The notes under the pieces were generated by a model. It saw only the letters and a list, made by a program, of their open reading frames with translations, ran no database searches and was not told the DNA's origin. Below, one piece after another: positions 42,543-49,994 of a stretch of 64,000 bases of DNA. The translations under genes were made by a program, and so were the position numbers. Source of the stretch: Algoriphagus yeomjeoni (GTDB lineage: Bacteria > Bacteroidota > Bacteroidia > Cytophagales > Cyclobacteriaceae); the NCBI RefSeq assembly GCF_003259505.1, contig NZ_QLLK01000001.1, forward strand, positions 496,001 through 560,000, written 5' to 3'. Numbering within the stretch: position 1 is the first letter of the stretch; every line of letters begins with the position of its first letter.

Positions 42543-43284
42543 AGATCAGATTTATGTAATAATATTTGCAACAATATTCCTTGGCGGAATCATGTCCACT
42601 TTCGTGATCTCCATGGTTTTTATCCACAGACAGCGGCAGGCACAAAACCGTCAAAAAATGGATCAGATCAAATCTGAACATGAAAAAACCTTGCTGAATA
42701 TTGAAAATGAAATCCAGCAGGAAACCTTAACCTACATAGGAAGAGAGCTTCATGATAACATAGGACAGTTACTTTCCCTTGCTAAGCTGAATTTTGGATC
42801 CATAAAGCCAGAGAAACAATCCGAGGGAAAGGAAATTCTTAGTCAGGCAATCCAGGAGGTGCGTGGACTCTCCAAGCAATTGAATCTTGATTGGGTAGAA
42901 ACACTTAGCATCAATGAATTTGTTGCTCAACAATTGGCAAGAATTCAAAATACTGGCTTTTGTGAAACCTCACTGGAGGCAGATTTTGAATTACTGGATT
43001 TGCCTAAAGACCAAAAACTTGTATTAATTAGGGTAATCCAAGAGTCTCTCAATAATGCTATCAAGCATGCATCTCCTGAAACTATTCAAATTAGGATACA
43101 TGAAAGTGGGAATGTCAAACGCATTTTGATCAAAGATGATGGCCGGGGATTTGACGCATCCCAAGACTCTCAGGGTAGTGGGATGTTCAATCTCCGCAAG
43201 AGAATGGAGACTATTGGAGGTCAATTTGAACTGAGTTCTGCTATTGGCAAAGGAACAGAAATCACTTTAACCTTGCCAAATTAG
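42529..43284 (+). CDS. Sensor histidine kinase, HisKA_3 type, without sensor domain (251 aa)
   Basis: One N-terminal TM helix (about residues 10-32), a coiled-coil linker (35-65), HisKA_3 with phospho-acceptor His75 in GRELHDNIGQLLSLAKL, and a HATPase_c domain with QESLNNAIKHA, KDDGRGFD and GSGMFNLRKRM. There is no extracytoplasmic domain to sense a signal, so sensing may lie in the overlapping upstream membrane protein. The partner regulator follows after 55 bp. Confidence 0.9.
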   Translation: MEASEDQIYVIIFATIFLGGIMSTFVISMVFIHRQRQAQNRQKMDQIKSEHEKTLLNIENEIQQETLTYIGRELHDNIGQLLSLAKLNFGSIKPEKQSEGKEILSQAIQEVRGLSKQLNLDWVETLSINEFVAQQLARIQNTGFCETSLEADFELLDLPKDQKLVLIRVIQESLNNAIKHASPETIQIRIHESGNVKRILIKDDGRGFDASQDSQGSGMFNLRKRMETIGGQFELSSAIGKGTEITLTLPN

Positions 43285-43339
43285 ATTTTAGGGTATAATT
43301 TGAAGTGAAATTACCCTGAAGTACTAATCTCCCTTACCA

Positions 43340-43966
43340 ATGATCAGGATTGCCCTGGCTGATGACCATAAATTATTTGCAAAAGGAATTGAAGGAATTC
43401 TCGAGGAAGAGGATGACCTTTTGGTTACCGACGTATTTGCTAACGGAAAAGAGCTATGTGACTATCTCGCAGATAATGAGGTAGATGTGGTGCTTACCGA
43501 TCTGAATATGCCAATCATGGATGGCTTTGGAGTATTGGATCATTGCAAAGAAAACTTCTCCAAACTAAAGGTAATTGTCCTGTCCATGTACGATGAGGAG
43601 AAGATTTATAAGAAATGCATCGAGCAGAGAGCTGATGCTTTTATCTTAAAAGATGCAGACCCCGACGAGTTGATTTTTACCATTCGTGAAGTTTTTGATG
43701 GCCGTCATGTCTTGAATTTTGACAGGGTGAAAAAACAAGCCCTTCAAGGCGCATATTTTGATGCCTTCCGCTCACGGTATAAACTTTCGCGACGTGAAAC
43801 AGAAATAATTCATTTGATCAAGGACGGAATCCAAAATAAGGAAATTGCTAAAATGCTCAATTTGAGCAAGCAAACTATAGAGACACATCGCAAAAATATC
43901 CACTTGAAGCTGCAAGTTAGCTCCAGAATCGAGCTCGTCAATAAGGCTCACGAAATGAATATTTAA
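43340..43966 (+). CDS. LuxR/NarL-family response regulator (208 aa)
   Basis: Receiver domain at residues 1-120 with acidic pocket DDH near 8, phospho-acceptor Asp54 in DVVLTDLNMP, and conserved Lys near 104 (FILKDADPDE). LuxR helix-turn-helix at about 145-205 (LSRRETEIIHLIKDG, LNLSKQTIETHRKNI). Expected to be phosphorylated by the adjacent kinase. Target sites may include the 27-bp leader blocks before the two cassettes. Gap to the next gene is 2 bp. Confidence 0.92.
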   Translation: MIRIALADDHKLFAKGIEGILEEEDDLLVTDVFANGKELCDYLADNEVDVVLTDLNMPIMDGFGVLDHCKENFSKLKVIVLSMYDEEKIYKKCIEQRADAFILKDADPDELIFTIREVFDGRHVLNFDRVKKQALQGAYFDAFRSRYKLSRRETEIIHLIKDGIQNKEIAKMLNLSKQTIETHRKNIHLKLQVSSRIELVNKAHEMNI

Positions 43967-43968
43967 TC

Positions 43969-45015
43969 ATGAGTAATCCTATCAAAACTGCTATTGTAGG
44001 CTTCGGCTCAGTGGCTGAAAAAATGCATGCCCCACTTATTGATGTATGCCCTGATCTCGAATTGGTCGCTTCAGTGGAGCGACGTACCAATCGCTGTGAA
44101 GAATTATACGAAGGAGTTACTACCTATAGGAGCCTGGAGGAATTGCTAGATGCTGATGTCGCGGACTTGATAGTCATCACCACTCCTAATGAATATCACT
44201 TTCCGATGGCTATACAGTGTCTGAATGCCGGAAAGCATGTGGTCGTAGACAAACCCGTGACGATTTTTTCTCACGAAGCCGAGGAGCTACATAAATTAGC
44301 TGAGGAGAAAAGATTGATTTGTACTGTCTTTCATAACCGCCGCTTCGATGGGGATTTCATGACCTTGCAGAAATTGGTGCGAGAGGGAGATCTTGGGGAT
44401 TTGGTTTATTTGGAATCTCATTTTGATCGATACCGTCCTGAAGTATCTGAGAATTGGAGAGAAAAGGAAGTTCCTGGAAATGGCATAACGTACGACCTTG
44501 GCGCACATTTGATAGATCAGGTCGTCTTGCTTTTTGGCCTCCCAAACTGGATTCAGGCAGATATTCGAAAGCAAAGAACTGGGGCGGTGGCTGATGATTA
44601 CTTTGATATTATTTTGGATTATGGGTCGCTGAAGGCTAAGGTGACTGCAGGTGCTCTGGTGAATGTTCCTACACCTAAGTTTTTGCTTTTGGGGAAAAAT
44701 GGATCTTATCAAAAGTTTGGTTTAGATGTCCAAGAAGCGGCTTTCAAAGCAGGTGAAAAGCCAGAAGGCCCAACTTGGGGTGTGGAAACTGAGGAGAAGT
44801 GGGGGAAAGTTTTCCTCACTGAGGAAACAAAAGCTTACGAAACAATCCCGGGAGATTACCGAATTCTCTACCAAAATGTAGCTGATGCTATTTCAAAAGG
44901 CACTAGCCTAGCCATCACAATTCCTCAGACAATCAGCGTTTTGAAGATCATAGAGGCCTCTTTTGAAAGTGCTAAGTCCGGAAATAGGATCTCAAAAGAA
45001 GAGGGAGGTTGGTAA
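43969..45015 (+). CDS. Gfo/Idh/MocA family oxidoreductase (348 aa)
   Basis: NAD(P)-dependent sugar or cyclitol dehydrogenase family. N-terminal Rossmann motif AIVGFGSVAEKMHAPL; HVVVDKPVTIF near residues 92-102 corresponds to the EKP block with Asp in place of Glu; catalytic-region YDLGAHLIDQ near 178. Substrate not predictable. It follows the response regulator by 2 bp, so it is probably cotranscribed with it. Confidence 0.88.
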   Translation: MSNPIKTAIVGFGSVAEKMHAPLIDVCPDLELVASVERRTNRCEELYEGVTTYRSLEELLDADVADLIVITTPNEYHFPMAIQCLNAGKHVVVDKPVTIFSHEAEELHKLAEEKRLICTVFHNRRFDGDFMTLQKLVREGDLGDLVYLESHFDRYRPEVSENWREKEVPGNGITYDLGAHLIDQVVLLFGLPNWIQADIRKQRTGAVADDYFDIILDYGSLKAKVTAGALVNVPTPKFLLLGKNGSYQKFGLDVQEAAFKAGEKPEGPTWGVETEEKWGKVFLTEETKAYETIPGDYRILYQNVADAISKGTSLAITIPQTISVLKIIEASFESAKSGNRISKEEGGW

Positions 45016-45069
45016 TAGATTTAAGTCTGGCTCTTTTTTAGGGTAAGGTTTGGAAATAATTAAACCGAC

Positions 45070-45507
45070 ATGAAAAAAGTATTCTTATTCTCATTTGCAG
45101 TTTTTGCATTTATATCGATTTCTAAAGCCCAAGTTTCAGTAGGCGTCAATTTCCAGACTTCTGATACATTCATAACAGTGGGTACAGATCCAGACAAAGA
45201 ATTCTTTGGCGAAGCTAGACTAGGGATAGGTCATCACATCGGGCTGGAACTGATGGGAGGCTATAATTTCGTCAGAAAAAGTGAAGTCAATGCCTATGTG
45301 GGTGCTGGTTTGGGATTATTGGGAGATCATCACCATAAGCATCACGACGATCATAACGATATCTATGTCGCAATACCTGTAGGCGTACTGATTAAGCCAT
45401 TTAACACTAAGAATTTGGGGTTTTTGATAGAAGCCGCACCAGTGATTGCCAATCATTCTCATACTTACCTCAGAGGAGGGATAGGAGTAAAGTACACGTT
45501 TAGATAG
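45070..45507 (+). CDS. Small outer-membrane barrel with His-rich loop (145 aa)
   Basis: Signal peptide of about 20 residues ending SKAQ, then beta strands with a final YTFR. Around residues 95-107 a loop holds DHHHKHHDDHND, nine His/Asp-rich positions that could bind metal. In a small barrel this would be an extracellular or periplasmic turn. No family name is certain. Followed by its own terminator. Confidence 0.7.
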   Translation: MKKVFLFSFAVFAFISISKAQVSVGVNFQTSDTFITVGTDPDKEFFGEARLGIGHHIGLELMGGYNFVRKSEVNAYVGAGLGLLGDHHHKHHDDHNDIYVAIPVGVLIKPFNTKNLGFLIEAAPVIANHSHTYLRGGIGVKYTFR

Positions 45508-45528
45508 AAAAATAAAACCACCAACAAC

Positions 45529-45566
45529 ATAGCCCTGATTTCTTGAAAGTCAGGGCTATTTTTATT
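45529..45566 (+). terminator. Rho-independent terminator after the His-loop barrel gene
   Basis: ATAGCCCTGA (45529-45538) pairs with TCAGGGCTAT (45550-45559), followed by TTTTTATT. Confidence 0.88.
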
Positions 45567-45639
45567 AAAAAATCATTTCAACTGAATTTGATATTTTAAG
45601 CACCCCAAGATTTCAATATGTTTCCTTAATTTTGCCGCT

Positions 45640-47106
45640 ATGGCAAAAACAGCAACTCCTGCGGAAAACGCGCAATTGAAAGATATTATTTCCCATGCCA
45701 AAGAGTATGGTTTTGTTTACCCTAGTTCTGAGATCTACGATGGCCTTCAGGCTGTATATGATTATGGAGCTTATGGCGTAGAGTTGAAAAACAACCTGAA
45801 GCGTCTGTGGTGGGAAACCATGACACGTGTCCAGGATAACATTGTAGGTATCGATGCTGCTATTTTTATGCATCCTACCACTTGGAAGGCTTCCGGTCAC
45901 GTGGATTCATTCAATGATCCTATGATCGACAACAAGGATTCCAAAAAAAGATATAGAGCTGATGTGCTGGTGGAAGAGCATGCAGCGGTTTTCGAAAGAG
46001 CTGGCGATATAGAAAAAGCAAATGCACTGACTGGCGCACTTGCAAGATTACTTGAGGCTGAGGATCTAGATGGTGTAAGAGAATTGATTACTAATGAAGG
46101 TATTAAATGCCCAATATCTGGAACTTCCAACTGGACAGATGTTCGTCAGTTCAACCTGATGTTTTCTACTCAGGTAGGTTCTGTGGCTGAAGATTCCACT
46201 ACAATTTACCTTAGACCAGAGACTGCTCAAGGCATTTTTGTGAACTTTCTGAACGTGCAGAAGACTGCCAGAATGAAAGTTCCTTTCGGGATTGCCCAGA
46301 TCGGTAAAGCTTTCAGAAACGAGATTGTAGCACGTCAGTTTATCTTCAGAATGCGTGAGTTTGAGCAGATGGAGATGCAATTCTTCGTACGTCCTGGCAC
46401 TGAGCTGGAATGGTATCAGAAATGGGCGGATATGCGAATGAAATGGCATTTGGCACTAGGAACTCCTGCGGAAAAACTGAGAAAGCATGATCACGAAAAG
46501 CTCGCTCACTATGCAAATGCCGCGATGGATATAGAATTTGATTTCCCATTTGGCTTCAAAGAAGTAGAAGGGATTCACTCTAGAACTGATTTTGATCTGA
46601 AGTCACACCAGGAGTTTTCCAGAAAAAAGCAGCAGTACTTCGATCCGGAAGTCAATCAGAATTACATTCCTTATGTAATCGAGACTTCTATAGGTGCAGA
46701 TCGTTTGTTCTTGTTGACCCTTTGCAATGCATATACTGAAGAAAATACAGAAGAAAAGAGCAGAACGTACTTGAAACTACATCCAGCGATTGCACCTGTG
46801 AAAGCAGCGATTCTTCCGATCACCAAGAAGGATGGCTTGCCAGAAAAAGGTCAGGAGATCGTAGAGTTATTGAAATACGATTTCAATATTATCTACGAAG
46901 ATGCAGCTTCTATTGGTAAGAGATATGCACGTCAGGATCTGATTGGAACTCCTTTCTGTATCGCAGTGGATCATCAGACCTTGGAAGACAACACCGTGAC
47001 GATCCGTCACAGAGATACGACAGAGCAAGAGCGAGTGCCTATCTCTGAGCTTCATGGTAAAATTGCTGAAGCGACTAGCTTTAGAAGAGTTTTTGAGAAG
47101 TTGTAA
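45640..47106 (+). CDS. glyS: Glycyl-tRNA synthetase, single-chain alpha2 type (488 aa)
   Basis: Class II synthetase charging tRNA-Gly. Blocks: GFVYPSSEIYDGLQAVYDYG at the start, YLRPETAQGIF (motif 2 region), AFRNEIVARQFIFRMREF, and ETSIGADRLFL (motif 3). The C-terminal anticodon-binding domain is present. A minus-7 box TAATTTTG (45627-45634) ends 5 bp before the ATG. A strong terminator follows. Confidence 0.95.
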   Translation: MAKTATPAENAQLKDIISHAKEYGFVYPSSEIYDGLQAVYDYGAYGVELKNNLKRLWWETMTRVQDNIVGIDAAIFMHPTTWKASGHVDSFNDPMIDNKDSKKRYRADVLVEEHAAVFERAGDIEKANALTGALARLLEAEDLDGVRELITNEGIKCPISGTSNWTDVRQFNLMFSTQVGSVAEDSTTIYLRPETAQGIFVNFLNVQKTARMKVPFGIAQIGKAFRNEIVARQFIFRMREFEQMEMQFFVRPGTELEWYQKWADMRMKWHLALGTPAEKLRKHDHEKLAHYANAAMDIEFDFPFGFKEVEGIHSRTDFDLKSHQEFSRKKQQYFDPEVNQNYIPYVIETSIGADRLFLLTLCNAYTEENTEEKSRTYLKLHPAIAPVKAAILPITKKDGLPEKGQEIVELLKYDFNIIYEDAASIGKRYARQDLIGTPFCIAVDHQTLEDNTVTIRHRDTTEQERVPISELHGKIAEATSFRRVFEKL

Positions 47107-47121
47107 GAAAAGAAAAGTCAT

Positions 47122-47157
47122 AAAAAAACCTCTGAGAGTGATCTCAGAGGTTTTTTA
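47122..47157. terminator. Bidirectional terminator between glyS and the lipoprotein gene
   Basis: AAAAAACCTCTGAGA and TCTCAGAGGTTTTTT with loop GTGA. It serves both convergent genes. Confidence 0.9.
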
Positions 47158-47165
47158 TTAACAAA

Positions 47166-48230
47166 TTATTCAGGACAATCTATAATAGCTTGTACTGAGG
47201 TTTTGATACCAAAATAGTCTCCTTTTAATATACCAGAAACTGTATAAGAAGAACCCGAAACATCTGTGAATTTATAATCAAATTGACCTGGTGCTGGATT
47301 GTTGTTGTTTTGAAGTCCAGGAATAGTGCCATTATCTACATCAGATTGAAAGAAGTTTTGAACGAAGATAGAACCTGGATCGAGATTGCCTTCCTCATCA
47401 TAACTTTCATCACCAAATACATATCCGGATAATAAGTCAATTGTTATTGCAACATAAGTTAAACCGTCTTCTACATATTCATCTACAATTTTAGCATTGC
47501 CAACATGGGTTTGATTTGCTCCTGCCTGTAATTTTACTCCAGTAATTAAAGATGAAAAAGAGGAATATTCAGAGAAATTTTTTCCTGGATTGTATTCGAA
47601 TCCTTCTGTCCAAGACCCTTCTTCATCTCCATAACAAATCTGTGTATCAGGACAATCAGTTTGTATCGTATATACAAAGTATTTAGCTTGGTTAGCATTC
47701 ACATTAGCAAATTTCAATCCATCAGCCCAATAGTTATCATCACCAACAGCAAACATAGCTGCAAGATCAATGTTGACCCCTTCTAGAGCAGGATAAACAT
47801 CGGTTAAACCACTTATTGGAATAACAATCGTTGAGGAGTTTGTTGCATTTCCTGCAATTATTGTATTCTTAGCACCATTATTTGCTACTGTAGTTTGATC
47901 GCCAGCAAAATAAGAATAATAAGAAGGTATAACCCCTTCAGGAGAAAAATCTAGGTAAACATTTAATTGGTCATTAGATACCTTTACCGAACCAACTAAA
48001 TCTAATTGTCCATTTAGTTTCCGAACAGGGATAATAGTCTCAATTCCGCAAAATACTCTACTATTAATTCCATTATTAGATGCATAAGGAGTCAATTTGA
48101 ACCCATTTTTGGCTGCAACTTCTTGCTCAAGTAGCAAGTCTTCATTTTCATAGGTAGCCATTTGGCTACAGGCTCCTAGGAGCATTGCTGAGGTCACCAA
48201 CGCCAGCAATTTAAGTGTGAGTGTTTTCAT
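47166..48230 (-). CDS. Lipoprotein, unknown (354 aa)
   Basis: Signal peptide with lipobox LLGAC. The mature part is rich in Asn, Gly and Thr with alternating strands and three Cys-containing segments (RVFCGIETI, TDCPDTQICYG, IIDCPE), suggesting disulfides in the periplasm or outside. No domain recognised. It ends against the glyS terminator and has its own promoter somewhere in the 384-bp gap upstream. Confidence 0.7.
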   Translation of the reverse strand: MKTLTLKLLALVTSAMLLGACSQMATYENEDLLLEQEVAAKNGFKLTPYASNNGINSRVFCGIETIIPVRKLNGQLDLVGSVKVSNDQLNVYLDFSPEGVIPSYYSYFAGDQTTVANNGAKNTIIAGNATNSSTIVIPISGLTDVYPALEGVNIDLAAMFAVGDDNYWADGLKFANVNANQAKYFVYTIQTDCPDTQICYGDEEGSWTEGFEYNPGKNFSEYSSFSSLITGVKLQAGANQTHVGNAKIVDEYVEDGLTYVAITIDLLSGYVFGDESYDEEGNLDPGSIFVQNFFQSDVDNGTIPGLQNNNNPAPGQFDYKFTDVSGSSYTVSGILKGDYFGIKTSVQAIIDCPE

Positions 48231-48428
48231 AGTATTCTGTAGGATTTATTTTAATGAAAGATATATGTTTTTCAAACATAAAAAAAAGCCGTTCGCAATA
48301 ATTTCCTTGAAATAGTTTAAGCACTTATTACTTCAGTACAAGTAATTTTCTCCAAATCTGGAAAAAAGTGAATCTTTTATGTATATCCGCTTTTCTACCG
48401 GTAAGGAGGCAAAAGCAATGTAGGTAAT

Positions 48429-48520
48429 GTTAAACTTAAGAATTGAGGCCACTTCGGTCTTCGGTCTCCCGATAGCTCGGGAGGTCTTCCGACTAGATAA
48501 GCAAAGAATCTAAGGTGACT
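48429..48520. repeat. Dispersed intergenic repeat family, copy c
   Basis: Lies in the 48231-48614 gap. GTTAAACTTA, TTGAGGCCACTTCGGTC, a hairpin CTCCCGA-TAGC-TCGGGAG (48466-48483), then GGTCTTCCGACTAG. Looser match to copies a and b. The rest of the gap shows no gene. Confidence 0.45.
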
Positions 48521-48614
48521 GGCATCATTGCGGATAATCATAAAATCTTTTTAGTAATTCTTGTGTAGTTCTTGGGTGGGTAACCTTTGGTTTTGCAAAT
48601 CCTATTTCCTAATA

Positions 48615-48953
48615 TCACTTCACCCACAATCCCCCGTCCCGTTCATTTTTCAAGGTGGAATTATCAATGTAGCGAAACACGAATTGGTCAATCACCTCAT
48701 CCGCTTTGGCTACAATAATTTTTTCACCCCTAATTTTGAAAGTGGTTCTAAAAATAATATCTCCACTTGGAAGGATATCTGCTACTCCATCTGGGGAAAG
48801 TGTCAAAGTGCTCGCACAACCGAATTCAGGATTCGCTTCAGGATCACAGCCTTCAGGGATATAAGTATAGGTTCCTAGGATCTCTGGCTCGTCTATTTTT
48901 TCGCAGGAAAAGAAAATCACTGCGATTACCGCGATTAAAAGTGAGTTTTTCAT
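48615..48953 (-). CDS. Small lipoprotein, unknown (112 aa)
   Basis: Lipobox FFSCEK after a hydrophobic signal. The mature part opens with EILGTYTY, then two Cys (EGCDP, FGCAS) likely forming a disulfide, then short strands (TLTLSPDGVADI, IIFRTTFKI). This strand pattern resembles small lipocalin-like domains, a tentative comparison. Monocistronic. Confidence 0.65.
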   Translation of the reverse strand: MKNSLLIAVIAVIFFSCEKIDEPEILGTYTYIPEGCDPEANPEFGCASTLTLSPDGVADILPSGDIIFRTTFKIRGEKIIVAKADEVIDQFVFRYIDNSTLKNERDGGLWVK

Positions 48954-49154
48954 AAAAAAGTGGGTAGTGTTTGTAATCTATACGCGCTGCAGTGCTTCAA
49001 CGATACACTTTAGGAAAACTTTTAACAAAACCCTCTTTATTCCTATTTCATTGGGTTATGGGTGGCGCATCTGATAGACTTTGAAAGCCATCGACAAAAA
49101 ATGGGTTTACTAACATCTTTGATCTAGAAGTAAGATCAAACCTGATTCGACCCG

Positions 49155-49994
49155 CTAAAAAACGGGCTGAAAGTCTACTGGAGGACTTTTCTTCTTCGTG
49201 AAATCTAAATTGTGATACACTGAAAAGCGGAATAAGTCCCGATTATTGTAATTGATTCCTGAGTCTCTTTGTTGCCAGCTTTTGGCATAGCCCACTTGAA
49301 ACTGGATGTTTTCATTCAATATGTATCCCATACCCACGAAAGCTCTATTGTCTTCGAAGGGATTACGAATGATAGTTTTTCCGGTTTGGATAAAAACCTC
49401 GTTATAAAGTGATAAGAAGTAGGTTCCCGGCTGAAATTTGTAGGAATTCAAAGGGATATAGGAGGCAATCTTATAGCGCCAACGATAGGTAAGTTCAAAA
49501 GGAGACCCCACATAATAATCCCTTTTCCATCGCTGTTCAGTACGTATCTGGTGATACAACTTAGCCTTGCCTAGGGATTGAATAAAGAGTGCCTGCTGCC
49601 AAAATCGGAACTGATTCACCACCTTATCATAAGGTTGATCTTGCTCAGCATATTCTGGGGGAGCCCAGTAAAATGGCGTGACAATTCCTCCGGTGATTTC
49701 CAGATTTTTATTGATGATGTATGCAAGTCCAAATCTTAGGTAGACTTGCCCCATATTTTCTACCAAGTGATCTCGAGTCCTTAGGTGGTACTCTCCGTAG
49801 TAAAATAACTTCTCTCCGATTCGGTATTTAGTATAGAGGCCATTCCAGAGTTCGGACCGCCGAGAAGTTATTCGCTCTTCCGGTTCGTCAGGATCCTGCT
49901 GTGCCAAAGCACTGAGTGGCAAAGCCATTAGCATAAAAAACCAAAGAGGCTTTTTAGTTTTTTTCAAAATGGGAATTAAAAAATCAAACTTCAT
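49155..49994 (-). CDS. DUF2490 family outer-membrane protein (279 aa)
   Basis: Signal peptide ending LALAQ-like (PLSALAQQ), then barrel strands typical of DUF2490: RRSELWNGLYTKYRI, WQQALFIQSLG, RTEQRWKRDY, RWRYKIASYIPL and FVGMGYILNENIQFQVGYA. Members are thought to sit in the outer membrane; role unknown. Its start overlaps the stop of the 656-aa gene by 4 bp (ATGA), so the two are translated together. Confidence 0.82.
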   Translation of the reverse strand: MKFDFLIPILKKTKKPLWFFMLMALPLSALAQQDPDEPEERITSRRSELWNGLYTKYRIGEKLFYYGEYHLRTRDHLVENMGQVYLRFGLAYIINKNLEITGGIVTPFYWAPPEYAEQDQPYDKVVNQFRFWQQALFIQSLGKAKLYHQIRTEQRWKRDYYVGSPFELTYRWRYKIASYIPLNSYKFQPGTYFLSLYNEVFIQTGKTIIRNPFEDNRAFVGMGYILNENIQFQVGYAKSWQQRDSGINYNNRDLFRFSVYHNLDFTKKKSPPVDFQPVF

